Shown: piece after piece, positions 9,143 through 18,283 of the stretch
How positions within the stretch are numbered: position 1 is the first letter of the stretch
How the letters are laid out: each line of letters begins with the position of its first letter
NCBI GenBank assembly: GCA_006738865.1
Contig: AP019701.1
Span: 4,088,001-4,152,000 of the forward strand
Length of the DNA stretch: 64,000 nt
Source of the DNA: Allostella sp. ATCC 35155
GTDB taxonomy: Bacteria; Pseudomonadota; Alphaproteobacteria; ATCC43930; Allostellaceae
Direction of reading: 5' to 3'
Position numbers and translations under genes: made by a program
Notes under the pieces: model-generated
What the model was told of the DNA's origin: nothing
What the model saw: the letters and a program-made list of their open reading frames with translations, nothing else
Databases searched by the model: none

Positions 9143-9201
9143 CGGACCGCCTTCCAGCTGTCATCGAAGCTTCAGACTATGCTCCCCGCGAGCCACCGCC
9201 C

Positions 9202-9215
9202 TTGACCCAGGTCAA
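9202..9215 (-). promoter_or_regulatory. FNR/FixK box TTGAC-CCAG-GTCAA, upstream copy
   Basis: A perfect dyad match to the FNR/FixK consensus in the gap between divergent CBS genes. Its centre (9208.5) is correctly spaced for a minus-strand start at 9167, serving the gene that starts at 9142. The site itself is symmetrical; the strand given is the inferred target. Confidence 0.82.
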
Positions 9216-9234
9216 CGTCGGAAAGGGCGGGCGG

Positions 9235-9248
9235 TTGACGTGGGTCAA
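9235..9248 (+). promoter_or_regulatory. FNR/FixK box TTGAC-GTGG-GTCAA, second copy
   Basis: Second perfect box in the same gap, 33 bases centre to centre from the first. It predicts a plus-strand start at 9283 (-41.5), with CAAACT as a weak -10 at 9271-9276, leaving a 30-base leader with an AGGAGAGG ribosome site before the ATG at 9313. Confidence 0.82.
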
Positions 9249-9312
9249 GGCCGCCATGCCGCCGAAGGGTCAAACTGCCGGTCGATCCAAGTCCGCCAGG
9301 AGAGGCCGCGTC

Positions 9313-10050
9313 ATGCAGGTGAGGGATGTGATGACCCCGCGCGTCGTCAGCGTCGAGCCGACGGCGTCGATCGAGACCGCCGCCCGGCTGATGCTGGCGC
9401 GCCACATCAGCGGCCTGCCGGTGGTCGAGAAGGACGGCACTCTCGTGGGCATGGTGACCGAAGGCGACTTCCTGCGCCGGGCCGAGATCGGCACCGAACA
9501 GCGGCGGTCCGGCTGGCTCGCCTTCCTCGCCGGCTCGGGCCGGATGGCGGCCGACTATGTCCAGACCCACAGCCGGCGTGTGGAGGAAGTGATGACCCGC
9601 GGCGCCATCACCGTCTCGCCGGAGGACACGCTGGAAGCGGCCGTCGAGACCATGGTGCGGCGGCGGATCAAGCGCCTGCCGGTCCTGGAGAACGGGCGGC
9701 TGATCGGAATCGTGGCGCGGTCGGACGTCCTGCGCGCCTTCGCGCGCCGGTCGCCGATCCATCGCGGTCCCCATGTGGGCGACGAGGAACTGCGCGCCGC
9801 GGTCATGGCCGAACTCGGCCGCGAGTCCTGGGCCCGCAACGGGCTGATCCGCGTCGAGGTCGAGAACGGCACCGTCGAACTCAACGGCACCATCCTCGAC
9901 GAGCGGCAGCGCGCAGCCGCGCGCGTCGCCGCGGAGAACGTGCCGGGCGTGCGCCAGGTGATCGACAAGCTGGTCTGGATCGAGCCGATGTCGGGCATGG
10001 TCGTCCTGCCCCCGGAGGACGAGCCCCCTCCCCGCGACCGGCGGACCTGA
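9313..10050 (+). CDS. CBS-domain pair with C-terminal BON domain
   Basis: 245-residue protein: CBS repeat 1 (residues 1-60), a spacer, CBS repeat 2 (about 88-145), then a BON domain (about 175-230; [16 protein letters not shown]). BON domains bind phospholipid or partner proteins, and CBS pairs bind nucleotides. ATG 9313 is preceded by AGGAGAGG; longer starts would run through the FNR boxes. It lies four bases upstream of the FtsH-like gene. The position suggests it senses or tethers for the protease, which is inference. It is clearly paralogous to the protein encoded at 12996-13697. Confidence 0.88.
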   Translation: MQVRDVMTPRVVSVEPTASIETAARLMLARHISGLPVVEKDGTLVGMVTEGDFLRRAEIGTEQRRSGWLAFLAGSGRMAADYVQTHSRRVEEVMTRGAITVSPEDTLEAAVETMVRRRIKRLPVLENGRLIGIVARSDVLRAFARRSPIHRGPHVGDEELRAAVMAELGRESWARNGLIRVEVENGTVELNGTILDERQRAAARVAAENVPGVRQVIDKLVWIEPMSGMVVLPPEDEPPPRDRRT

Positions 10051-10054
10051 GACC

Positions 10055-11899
10055 GTGGCGAATGGCGATCCCGCGCAGCGCCAGCGCAACGTGCTGGCCT
10101 GGTACGTCCTGGCGGCGATCGCCGGCGTCCTGCTGCTGCAGTCGGTCTGGTCGGGCTACACCCAGGTCGAGGCGATCCCGTTCAGCCGGTTCGAGCAGCT
10201 CGTCGCCGCGGGCCGCGTGGCCGAGGTCGAGATCGGCGACGAGGCGATCCGGGGCCGCCTGAAGGAGCCGCTGCCGAGCGGGCGCACCGCCTTCGTCACG
10301 GTCCGGGTCGATCCGGCCCTGGCCGAGCGGCTGACCGCACAGGGCGTCGTCGTCACCGGCGCGCCCGGCGGCGGTATCCTCCAGGGTATCTTGTCCTGGG
10401 TGCTGCCGGCGCTCGCCTTCTACTTCATCTGGATTTTCATCTTCCGGCGGGTCGCCGAGCGGCAGGGCTTCGGCGGACTGATGTCGGTCGGCAAGTCGCA
10501 CGCCAAGGTCTATGTCGAGAAGGACACGAAGGTGACCTTCGCCGACGTCGCCGGGGTCGACGAGGCGAAGTTCGAGCTGCAGGAGATCGTCGCCTTCCTC
10601 AAGGATCCGGCTTCGTTCGGCCGGCTCGGCGCGCGCGCGCCCAAGGGCACGCTGCTGGTCGGCCCGCCCGGCACCGGCAAGACGCTGCTGGCCCGCGCGG
10701 TGGCCGGCGAGGCCGGCGTGCCCTTCTTCTCGATCTCCGGCTCGGAGTTCGTCGAGATGTTCGTGGGCGTCGGTGCCGCGCGCGTCCGCGACCTCTTCGA
10801 GCAGGCGCGCAAGGCGGCACCCTGCATCATCTTCATCGACGAGCTGGATGCGCTGGGGCGCAGCCGCACGGCCGCCGGCGGCATGGGCGGCCATGACGAG
10901 AAGGAACAGACGCTGAACCAGCTGCTCGCCGAGCTGGACGGCTTCGACCCGAGCGCCGGCGTGATCCTGCTGGCCGCCACCAACCGGCCGGAAATCCTCG
11001 ACCAGGCGCTGCTGCGCGCCGGGCGCTTCGACCGGCAGGTCCTGGTCGATCGCCCGTCGCTGAAGGGACGGCGCGACATCCTCGACGTGCATGTCCGCCG
11101 CATCCGCCTCGCCCGCGACGTCGACCTCGACCAAGTGGCCGGACTGACGACCGGCTTCACCGGCGCCGACCTCGCCAATCTCGTCAACGAGGCGGCGATC
11201 GTCGCCACCCGGCGCCAAGCCGCCGCGGTCGACCTCACCGACTTCACGGCCGCGATCGAGCGCATCGTCGCCGGCATCGAGAAGCGCAGCCGCATCCTGT
11301 CGCCGGCCGAGCGGCGGCGGGTCGCCTATCACGAGATGGGCCATGCGCTGGTGGCGGCGACCCTGCCGGGGGTCGACCCGGTGCAGAAGGTTTCGATCGT
11401 GCCGCGCGGGGTCGGCGCGCTGGGCTACACGATGCAGCGGCCGACCGAGGACCGCTTCCTGCTGACCGCGACCGAGCTCGAGAACCGCATCGCCGTCCTG
11501 ATGGGCGGCCGCGTCGCCGAGCGGCTGGTCTTCCGCGGCGATCCTTCGACCGGGGCGGCCGACGACCTGGAGCGCGCGACCGAGATCGCGATCGAGATGG
11601 TGACGCGCTACGGCATGGACGCGACGCTCGGCCAGCGGACCTATGCCCGTCGTGCCAACCCGTTTCTCGCGGCATCGGGCGACCCGGGCGTCGTCGCGTC
11701 CGAGGCGACCGCGCGCGAGATCGATCTTGCCGTCCGCGACCTCGTCGAGGCCGCCGACGGGCGTGCCCGCGCCATCCTCGAACGCCGCCGCCCCGATCTC
11801 GAGGCGGGGGTCGAGGCCCTGCTGCGCCGCGAGACGCTGACCGCGGACGAGTTCCCGGCGCTACGGCCGCCGGCGCCGGTGCCGGCGGCCGCAGGCTGA
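10055..11899 (+). CDS. FtsH-like ATP-dependent zinc metalloprotease
   Basis: 614-residue membrane AAA protease. A first TM helix (about residues 14-32) and a second (about 110-131) flank a short periplasmic domain. AAA motifs are Walker A GPPGTGKT (203-210), Walker [11 protein letters not shown] (about 257-266) and the second region of homology ending RAGRFDRQV. The zinc site is H426-E-M-G-H430, where most FtsH proteins read HEAGH. It starts with GTG at 10055, four bases after the CBS-BON gene. The setting behind an FNR box marks it as a stress or anaerobic accessory FtsH; whether a housekeeping ftsH exists elsewhere cannot be seen. Confidence 0.92.
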   Translation: MANGDPAQRQRNVLAWYVLAAIAGVLLLQSVWSGYTQVEAIPFSRFEQLVAAGRVAEVEIGDEAIRGRLKEPLPSGRTAFVTVRVDPALAERLTAQGVVVTGAPGGGILQGILSWVLPALAFYFIWIFIFRRVAERQGFGGLMSVGKSHAKVYVEKDTKVTFADVAGVDEAKFELQEIVAFLKDPASFGRLGARAPKGTLLVGPPGTGKTLLARAVAGEAGVPFFSISGSEFVEMFVGVGAARVRDLFEQARKAAPCIIFIDELDALGRSRTAAGGMGGHDEKEQTLNQLLAELDGFDPSAGVILLAATNRPEILDQALLRAGRFDRQVLVDRPSLKGRRDILDVHVRRIRLARDVDLDQVAGLTTGFTGADLANLVNEAAIVATRRQAAAVDLTDFTAAIERIVAGIEKRSRILSPAERRRVAYHEMGHALVAATLPGVDPVQKVSIVPRGVGALGYTMQRPTEDRFLLTATELENRIAVLMGGRVAERLVFRGDPSTGAADDLERATEIAIEMVTRYGMDATLGQRTYARRANPFLAASGDPGVVASEATAREIDLAVRDLVEAADGRARAILERRRPDLEAGVEALLRRETLTADEFPALRPPAPVPAAAG

Positions 11900-11928
11900 T
11901 CTCCACCGCGCCCGACCCGGAGATCGCC

Positions 11929-12912
11929 ATGCTGGCCATGCTGCTCGACTTGCCCGGTACCCCCCTGCGGCTGGCGGAACTGCCCGACCCCGAGCCCGCG
12001 GCCGGCGAGGTGCGCATCCGCGTCGCCGCCTGCGGCGTCTGCCGCACCGATCTGCATGTCGTCGACGGCGACCTGCCGCCGGGCCCGCTGCCGATCATCC
12101 CGGGCCACGAGATCGTCGGCCGGATCGACCGGATCGGCCCCGGGGTCGCGGACCTCGCGATCGGCCAGCGGGTCGGCGTCGGCTGGCTCGGCCGGGCCTG
12201 CGAGCGATGTTCCTATTGCCTCGAGGGGCGGGAGAACCTCTGCGATGCCCCGCTCTTCACCGGCTACACGCGCCATGGCGGCTTTGCCACCCATGCGGTG
12301 GCGGACGCCCGCTACACCTTCCCCCTCGGCGAAGCGGGTGACGATGCCGCGACCGCGCCGCTGCTCTGCGCCGGCCTGATCGGCTGGCGCTCGCTGCAGA
12401 TGGCGGGCGACGGACGGCGGCTCGGCATCTACGGTTTCGGCGCGGCCGGGCACATCGTGCTCCAGGTCGCCCGCTGGCAGGGCAAGGAGGTCTATGTCTT
12501 CACCCGGCCCGACGACCGCGAGAGCCGCGACTTCGCCCTCCGGCTGGGCGCCGCCTGGGCCGGCCCGTCCGACCGGCCGGCGCCCGTGCCGCTCGATGCC
12601 GCCATCCTCTATGCCCCCGTCGGCGCGCTGGTGCCCGCGGCGCTGCGGGCCGTGCGCAAGGGCGGCCGCGTCGTCTGCGCCGGCATCCATATGAGCGACA
12701 TCCCGTCCTTCCCCTATCGCCAGCTCTGGGAGGAGCGCGAAATCCGCTCGGTCGCCAATCTGACGCGCGCCGACGCCCGGGGATTCCTCGAGATCGCGCC
12801 GCGTGCCGGCGTCGAGACGGCGGTGACGGTCTATCCGCTGGCGGCCGCGAACGCGGCGCTGGACGACCTCCGCGCCGGACGGGTCCAGGGCGCTGCCGTC
12901 CTGCGACCTTAG
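11929..12912 (+). CDS. Zinc-dependent alcohol dehydrogenase family protein
   Basis: 327-residue medium-chain dehydrogenase/reductase. Catalytic zinc ligands are in [14 protein letters not shown] and PGHEIVG; structural zinc Cys residues are in [15 protein letters not shown]. The NAD(P) fold starts near [11 protein letters not shown]. The sequence is closest in feel to the AdhA-type single-domain ADHs that often travel with CBS/FtsH genes in anaerobic islands. It probably interconverts alcohols and aldehydes to rebalance NADH. It lies 29 bases after the ftsH-like gene and likely shares its transcript. Confidence 0.9.
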   Translation: MLAMLLDLPGTPLRLAELPDPEPAAGEVRIRVAACGVCRTDLHVVDGDLPPGPLPIIPGHEIVGRIDRIGPGVADLAIGQRVGVGWLGRACERCSYCLEGRENLCDAPLFTGYTRHGGFATHAVADARYTFPLGEAGDDAATAPLLCAGLIGWRSLQMAGDGRRLGIYGFGAAGHIVLQVARWQGKEVYVFTRPDDRESRDFALRLGAAWAGPSDRPAPVPLDAAILYAPVGALVPAALRAVRKGGRVVCAGIHMSDIPSFPYRQLWEEREIRSVANLTRADARGFLEIAPRAGVETAVTVYPLAAANAALDDLRAGRVQGAAVLRP

Positions 12913-12927
12913 CCGGCGCGCACATTC

Positions 12928-12941
12928 TTGACCTGCGTCAA
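12928..12941 (+). promoter_or_regulatory. FNR/FixK box TTGAC-CTGC-GTCAA
   Basis: A perfect dyad box 15 bases after the alcohol dehydrogenase stop. Its centre at 12934.5 predicts a start at 12976 and a 20-base leader with GGGAGG before the ATG at 12996. It gives the second CBS-BON gene its own promoter within the cluster. Confidence 0.82.
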
Positions 12942-12995
12942 CGACGGCGGCGGCCGCGGCCGCGCATCCTGCGCCGACCACAGGGAGGCAAGCCG

Positions 12996-13697
12996 ATGCG
13001 CGCACGCGACGTCATGACCATGCCCGTCCATGCCGTCACGCCCTCGACCAGCGTTCTCGACGTCGCCCGCCTCCTCGGCGAGCGGCGGATCGGCGGCGCA
13101 CCGGTCGTCGATGCGGGCGGGCGCATCGTCGGCATCGTCAGCGAGAGCGACCTGACGCGCCGGCCGGAAATCGGCACCGAGCGGCGGCGCTCATGGCTGG
13201 CGCGCTTTCTCGCCGAGCCGGAGACGCTGGCCGCCGACTATGTCCGCACGCAGGGAACGACCGCCGAGACGGTGATGACGCGCAACGTCGTGACGGCCGC
13301 ACCGGAGACGCCGCTCGCCGAGGTGGCGGAGACGATGGAGCGGCGCGCCATCAAGCGCTTGCCCGTGGTCGACCATGGCCGGCTCGTCGGAATCGTCAGC
13401 CGGGCCGACCTCGTCCGCGCAATCGTCGCCCATGGCGCCCCGGCCGCCGCCAAGGAACCGCAGCGCCACGCGGACGATGCGGCGCTGCGCGAACAGCTCC
13501 TGGAGACGCTGCGCCGTCAGCCCTGGGCCGGCGGCCCGACCTTCAACATCATGGTCGAGGACGGGATCGTCCATATCTGGGGCTTCGTGCGCAGCGACGA
13601 GGAGCGCCGCGCCGTCGCCGTGGCAGCCGGCGGCCTGCCCGGCGTCCGCGGCGTCGAGAACCGGCTGACGATCGCGCATTGGGATATCGGGATCTAG
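12996..13697 (+). CDS. CBS-domain pair with C-terminal BON domain, paralogue
   Basis: 233-residue paralogue of the protein at 9313-10050, with the same order: CBS (MRARDVMTMPVHAVTPSTSV onward), spacer with the shared ERRRSWLARFLA and AADYV segments, CBS, then BON (about residues 175-225, ending GVRGVENRLTIAHW). It has its own FNR box. Two copies flanking an FtsH and an ADH imply paired or alternative sensors; the ligand is unknown. The next gene starts 21 bases later and may be read through. Confidence 0.87.
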   Translation: MRARDVMTMPVHAVTPSTSVLDVARLLGERRIGGAPVVDAGGRIVGIVSESDLTRRPEIGTERRRSWLARFLAEPETLAADYVRTQGTTAETVMTRNVVTAAPETPLAEVAETMERRAIKRLPVVDHGRLVGIVSRADLVRAIVAHGAPAAAKEPQRHADDAALREQLLETLRRQPWAGGPTFNIMVEDGIVHIWGFVRSDEERRAVAVAAGGLPGVRGVENRLTIAHWDIGI

Positions 13698-13717
13698 ACA
13701 GCGCCGGCTGCACTGCC

Positions 13718-14851
13718 ATGAGCCGCCCCGAAGCCGGGCCCGAGGCCTGGACCGTCATCCTGGACGAACCCGATGCCGGCCTGCATGTCGAATGGCGGCG
13801 CGCGCCGCCGCGGCGCCTCCACGGCCCGCCCCTGTTCCGCACGGACTGCAACACCCCCGTCCTTTCCGAGGACGGCCGGGTGCTGGCCTTCCCCGCCGGC
13901 TTCCGACCGATCGGCCATAGCTTGCGGCGGACCGGCAGCGTCCCGCTGCGCTTCGATCCGCCTTCGGACCCGGTCCGGATCCTCGCCGATCCGCACCCGG
14001 AAGCCGGGCTGTGGATCGAGTCCGTCTGGCGCGCGCCCGACGGCCTGCTCTACGGCTGGTACCATCGCGAGCGCCGGGGCCCCTGCGCGGAGCCGCTCAA
14101 CGTCTACAGTGTCGGGACGATCCGCTCGACCGACGACGGCCGGACCTGGAGCCATGTCGGACTGCTGGTCGAGCCGCGACCCGAGGAGATCGACTGCACC
14201 TTCGACAATGGCTGGTTCGCCGGCGGGTATGGCGATTTCTGCGTGATGCCGGACCGCTCCGGCCGGTACTTCCTGCTGCACCTGACCAGCTACCACGCCG
14301 ACCCGGACCGGCAGGGCATCGTGGTTGCCCGCTATCCCGTCGCCGACCGGGACCGCCCGGACGTGGCGCTCGAATGGTGGACCGCCTCCGGCTGGCGTCG
14401 CCGCGAGGCGGGCACGCCGCTGCCGCTGATCCGGCCCGTTCGGGGTTGGCGCCACCGCGATCCCGACGCGCATTGGGGCCCGGCAGTCCATTGGAACGCC
14501 GACATCGCCTGCTGGGTCATGCTGCTCAACCACACCCGCGACGGCGCCTGGAATCTGGTCCAGCGGAGCATCGACGTCGCCTTCAACCGCGACGCCGGCG
14601 ACCCGTCCGGCTGGACCGCGCCGCGACCCCTCGTCGCCGGTGGCATCTGGTATCCCCAGGCCATCTGCCCCGACGGCAGCGAACGCGAAGGCAAGGGCGC
14701 GCTTCGCTTCTTCGTCTCCGGCTTCTCGCTCTGGGAAATCCGGTTCCGGCCCGGCCCGGCCGCGACACCCGCGCGCCGGGTGGAGATCTCCGAGGACGAG
14801 ATCGCCGAGGGCTTCGGGCCACGGCAACCGGACGGCGGGTTCGGCTGCTGA
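13718..14851 (+). CDS. Protein of unknown function, BNR/Asp-box beta-propeller-like
   Basis: 377 residues, no signal peptide or TM segment seen. STDDGRTW near residue 140 matches the Asp-box (SxDxGxTW) of sialidase-like propellers, and the protein is rich in Trp and in short beta-like segments, such as LLYGWYHRE and WGPAVHWNADIACWVML. This suggests a glycoside-acting or carbohydrate-binding propeller, perhaps of the GH43/GH32-like type. I cannot identify catalytic residues. It follows the CBS-BON gene by 21 bases and faces the GH1/ABC genes, so a sugar link is possible but unproven. Confidence 0.6.
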   Translation: MSRPEAGPEAWTVILDEPDAGLHVEWRRAPPRRLHGPPLFRTDCNTPVLSEDGRVLAFPAGFRPIGHSLRRTGSVPLRFDPPSDPVRILADPHPEAGLWIESVWRAPDGLLYGWYHRERRGPCAEPLNVYSVGTIRSTDDGRTWSHVGLLVEPRPEEIDCTFDNGWFAGGYGDFCVMPDRSGRYFLLHLTSYHADPDRQGIVVARYPVADRDRPDVALEWWTASGWRRREAGTPLPLIRPVRGWRHRDPDAHWGPAVHWNADIACWVMLLNHTRDGAWNLVQRSIDVAFNRDAGDPSGWTAPRPLVAGGIWYPQAICPDGSEREGKGALRFFVSGFSLWEIRFRPGPAATPARRVEISEDEIAEGFGPRQPDGGFGC

Positions 14852-14864
14852 GCCGCACCCGTTT
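14836..14864. terminator. Hairpin between convergent genes
   Basis: CGGGT and ACCCG arms plus CGGCT and AGCCG arms form a 10-bp stem with one internal mismatch and a four-base loop, followed by TTT on the plus strand. It lies across the stop of the propeller gene and just before the stop of the convergent ABC gene, where a terminator is expected. Confidence 0.5.
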
Positions 14865-16717
14865 CAGCGCGGATCCTCGCCGAACCCCTGGCGGATGCGC
14901 TCGATGGTCGGCCAGCGCGGCGGGCTCGGCCGGATGCGCGGCGGCCGACTGTCGCGGACGAAGACGCGGCCGTCGGACGCCGGCTCCAGGCGCAGCGTGC
15001 GTTCGTAGAGCGCCTCCAGTTCGGCGCGATGCGAGGCGACGATGAGGGTCACTCCGGGAATGTCCGAGAGCAGCGTCGCGACCAGGGCCCGTTCGGCCTC
15101 GGTCTCGAGCACCTCCCCCGGCTCTTCCAGGCATATCCATCGCGGCCGCCGCAGCAGGAGCCGGGCGAAGCCCAGCCGCTGACGCTCGGACGGGTCGAGC
15201 TGGCGCGTCCAGTCCTGGTCGGTCGCCAGTTCGGACGCCAGGTGGGCCAGGCCGACGCGCGCCAGGGCGGCGGTGCAGGCGGCGTCCGAGGGGGCCAGCG
15301 CCTCGTCAGGATAGGCGAGGACGGCGCGCAGCGTATCGGCCGGCAGATGCAGGGTGGCCGGCAGGAAGCTTACCGCGGCATCGTCCGGCAGCTCGACCCG
15401 GCCGCCCCCCCAGGGCCAGACGCCGGCGACGACCTTGAACAGCGTCCGCGCCAGCCTGGGATCGCCCAGGATCAGGACATGCTCGCCCGGCTCCACGACG
15501 GCGGAGATGCCGCGGAACAGCACCGCGCCGGAAGCATCGGCAATGGTGACGTCGCGGAACGCCAGCGCGCTGCCGCCGGTCGCGACCACCTCGATCGCGT
15601 GGTTCGGCTCGCGCGCCTCGCGCTCGATCGCCGCCAGCGTCTCGCGCAGGGTCAGGATGCGCTCCATCGAGGCGACCGCCTCGGCCAGCCGCGGGAAATT
15701 GTCGATCGGCCAGGACAGCGCGGCCGTCACCTGCTGGAAGGCCTGCGCCGTCTGCATGAGGCCGCCCAGGGTCATCTCCGCCGCCAGGTAGCGGGGGGCG
15801 GCGATGAGGATCGGGAACACCGCCGCCAGGGTGCTGTATGCCGACGAGAACAGGGTCAGGCCGCGCAGGCCCCGGGTCTGGTAGCGCCAGGAGTCGATGA
15901 TCGCCCGGAAGAGGCGGGCGAGCCGGCGGCGCTCGTCCGGCTCGGCTGCCAGCAGGGCGATCGACTCCGCCTCCTCGCGGTCGCGCACCAGGCCGAAGCG
16001 GAAGTTCGCCTCCGCCGTCTGGCGCTGGTCCGTGGCCTGAACCAGCGGCCGCCCCAGCAGGAACGCGACGAACACCCCGACGCCGGAATAGAGCAGCGCC
16101 AGCCAGACGAAATAGCCGGGCAGCTCGAAGCTGGAGCCGGCGGCCGCGACCGTGACGACCCCCGACAGGCCCCACAGGATCGAGACGAACCCGACGAGCA
16201 GCAGCAGGCAGTAGAAGAGCGAGTGGGCGAGATCGGGCAGCGATTCCGTGACGAGCCGGATGTCCTCGGCGATCCGCGCATCGGGGTTCGTGGGGGCGCC
16301 CGGCAGCAGGGCAAGCTGGTGCTGCCGGCCGCGGTCGAGCCAGGCATCCGCGACGCGGGCCGTCAGCCAGTCCCGCCAGTCGATCTGCAGGCGCCGGCGC
16401 GCCTCGAGATGCAGGACGTTGACCACCATGGTGCCGGCGACGAGCGCGAGGAAGACCAGGGACTGCGCCAGCACCTGATCGCCGTCGCGCCGCTCCAGTG
16501 CATCGAACAGGTCCGCGTTCCAGAGGTTGAGGCGGATCGCCAGGACGACCTGAAGAACGGTCAGCACCAGCAGGGCCGCCGTCAGCAGGCGTGCCCGGCG
16601 CAGGGACCAGTAGCCGCCGCCGAGGCGCGCGAACCGGCCCAGCGTCCGCCCGATCGGCTCGGAGGCCGTGACCGGCGGGGCGCGGGCCGCATGGTCCGCG
16701 GGCGGCGGATCGGACAT
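14864..16717 (-). CDS. SbmA/YddA-type ABC transporter with degenerate nucleotide-binding domain
   Basis: 617-residue fused half-transporter. The N-terminal half (to about residue 340) has about six TM segments and the SbmA/BacA-like domain (LNLWNADLFDALERRD, FRFGLVRDREEAESIAL). The C-terminal half is an ABC ATPase whose motifs are eroded: Walker A reads GDPRLART instead of GxxGxGK[ST], the signature is LDPSERQRLG instead of LSGGQ, and Walker B is WICLEEPGEVL. ATP hydrolysis is therefore doubtful. Intact relatives import peptides or very-long-chain acyl compounds. The reading frame is intact, so it is not an obvious pseudogene. It lies eight bases after the GH1 gene. Confidence 0.8.
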   Translation of the reverse strand: MSDPPPADHAARAPPVTASEPIGRTLGRFARLGGGYWSLRRARLLTAALLVLTVLQVVLAIRLNLWNADLFDALERRDGDQVLAQSLVFLALVAGTMVVNVLHLEARRRLQIDWRDWLTARVADAWLDRGRQHQLALLPGAPTNPDARIAEDIRLVTESLPDLAHSLFYCLLLLVGFVSILWGLSGVVTVAAAGSSFELPGYFVWLALLYSGVGVFVAFLLGRPLVQATDQRQTAEANFRFGLVRDREEAESIALLAAEPDERRRLARLFRAIIDSWRYQTRGLRGLTLFSSAYSTLAAVFPILIAAPRYLAAEMTLGGLMQTAQAFQQVTAALSWPIDNFPRLAEAVASMERILTLRETLAAIEREAREPNHAIEVVATGGSALAFRDVTIADASGAVLFRGISAVVEPGEHVLILGDPRLARTLFKVVAGVWPWGGGRVELPDDAAVSFLPATLHLPADTLRAVLAYPDEALAPSDAACTAALARVGLAHLASELATDQDWTRQLDPSERQRLGFARLLLRRPRWICLEEPGEVLETEAERALVATLLSDIPGVTLIVASHRAELEALYERTLRLEPASDGRVFVRDSRPPRIRPSPPRWPTIERIRQGFGEDPR

Positions 16718-16724
16718 CGCCCGG

Positions 16725-18101
16725 TCAGACGAAGGTCCCGCCTCCGCGGGCGGCCCGGATCAGATCGGCATACCAGCGTGCGGATGCCTTCGGGCTCCGC
16801 ACCTGGGTCGCATAGTCGACATGGACGATGCCGAAGCGCTGGCCATATCCCGACCCCCATTCGAAATTGTCGAGCAGCGACCAGACGAAGTAGCCGCGGA
16901 CGTCGGCCCCGGCATCGATCGCGTCGCCCACCGCCCCGATATAGGCCGAGAGGTAGGCGATCCGGTCGGGGTCGGCGATCTCGCCGGCCGCATCGGGCTC
17001 GTCCGTCGCGCCATAGCCGTTTTCGGTGACGTAGACCGGCAGGCGATAGCGCCGGGCCACGTCCAGCATGGTGTCGCGGAACGCCTCCGCGTCGATCACC
17101 CAGCCGACGCCGGTCTGTTCGGCGGTGGCCGGCGGGCCGGTCCAGGCGAAGCCCAGTTCGGCCGACGGGTCCGCCAGCATGTAGATCGGCGAATAGTGGT
17201 TGAGCCCGAACCAGTCGGTCGGGCGGCAGATGCGCGCCATGTCGCCCGGCCGGTTCCAGCGGTCGAGCACCTCGGCAAGCTCGGCCGGATACACCCCGAG
17301 AATCTGCGGATCGGGAAAGGCGCGGTTCCAGTAGAGGTCCATCCGTCTGGCCGCATCGGCGTCGCCCGGCGCGGGGCCGCCCGGACGGCAGGGTTGCCGG
17401 TTGTGGATGGCGCCGATGCTGGCGCCGGGCACGAGGTCGCGCAGCACGTCGACCGCGGCGCCGTGGGCGAGATTGACGTGGTGCATGGCCGCGAAGTAGG
17501 CGTCGCGGCTGCGCAGTCCCGGCGCCTGCCAGTCCATGACGTAGCCGAAGAGCGCGAAGACCCCGGGCTCGTTGAAGGTCGCATAGCGCTTCACCCGGTC
17601 GCCGAGCCGCCGCGCGACGAGGACCGCGTAGTCGGCGAACCAGCCGGCACTGTCCCGGTTCTGCCAGCCGCCGCGCTCCTCCAGCGCCTGCGGCAGATCC
17701 CAATGATAGAGGCAGATCCAGGGATCGATATGCGCCTCCAGCAGACGGTCGACGAGGCGGTCGTAGAAATCGAGCCCGGCCGCGTTGGCCGCCCCCCGCC
17801 CGGCGGGAAGGACCCGCGGCCAGGAGATGGAGAAGCGGTACGCGTCGAGACCGAGACGCCCCATCAGCGCGACGTCCTCGGCATAGCGATGATAATGGTC
17901 GCAGGCGATATCGCCGGCATCGCCAGCGGCGATCCGGCCGGGCTCCCGCACGCGCGTGTCCCAGATGCTCGGCCCCTTGCCGTCCGCGGCCGCCGCGCCC
18001 TCGATCTGATAGGCCGAGGTCGATGCGCCCCAGATGAATCCTGGCGGCCATCCCCTGCCGACCGCAGGGTTGCCCGTACGCTCCTCGGCTCCCGTGCCCA
18101 T
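16725..18101 (-). CDS. GH1 family beta-glucosidase
   Basis: 459-residue cytoplasmic glycosidase. GH1 hallmarks: [19 protein letters not shown] at the N-terminus, acid/base Glu in ATFNEPG (about residue 177), nucleophile Glu in YVTENGYGA (about residue 360), and the C-terminal [18 protein letters not shown]. It hydrolyses terminal beta-glucosyl or related residues. ATG 18101 keeps the conserved start; readings from further upstream add unrelated sequence. The FNR-type box at 18179-18192 lies about 80 bases upstream on the same side, so it may also be induced at low oxygen. It appears to be the first gene of a two-gene unit with the SbmA-like ABC protein. Confidence 0.92.
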   Translation of the reverse strand: MGTGAEERTGNPAVGRGWPPGFIWGASTSAYQIEGAAAADGKGPSIWDTRVREPGRIAAGDAGDIACDHYHRYAEDVALMGRLGLDAYRFSISWPRVLPAGRGAANAAGLDFYDRLVDRLLEAHIDPWICLYHWDLPQALEERGGWQNRDSAGWFADYAVLVARRLGDRVKRYATFNEPGVFALFGYVMDWQAPGLRSRDAYFAAMHHVNLAHGAAVDVLRDLVPGASIGAIHNRQPCRPGGPAPGDADAARRMDLYWNRAFPDPQILGVYPAELAEVLDRWNRPGDMARICRPTDWFGLNHYSPIYMLADPSAELGFAWTGPPATAEQTGVGWVIDAEAFRDTMLDVARRYRLPVYVTENGYGATDEPDAAGEIADPDRIAYLSAYIGAVGDAIDAGADVRGYFVWSLLDNFEWGSGYGQRFGIVHVDYATQVRSPKASARWYADLIRAARGGGTFV

Positions 18102-18178
18102 GCGTGCTTCCCCGCATTCCTGTCCCACGCCGGGCGGTCGGCGCAGGCTACGGGTACTCCCGGGCATTCCGGCCTGCG

Positions 18179-18192
18179 TTGAGCGGGATCAA
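18179..18192. promoter_or_regulatory. FNR/FixK-type box TTGAG-CGGG-ATCAA
   Basis: Nine of ten consensus positions match, in the 182-base gap between the GH1 gene (minus) and fixL (plus). For GH1 a -41.5 position would put the start near 18144 with a 43-base leader; for fixL the start would fall near 18227. I cannot tell which gene it serves; it may be both. Confidence 0.65.
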
Positions 18193-18283
18193 TGCCGAAG
18201 CCGGGAACTTGGCCTCCGCCGAACCGGGCGGCCGGACTGCCTGCAATTGTGGCAGAGCGCTTCGGGCGATATGGTGTCCGGGG

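Noticed and set aside
9202-9312. Longer N-terminus for the CBS-BON protein
   Set aside because: It would begin inside an FNR box and run through the second one; ATG 9313 has a good ribosome site and begins at the CBS domain.
16725-18167. GH1 start at 18167
   Set aside because: It adds 22 unrelated residues and crowds the FNR-type box; ATG 18101 fits the family start.
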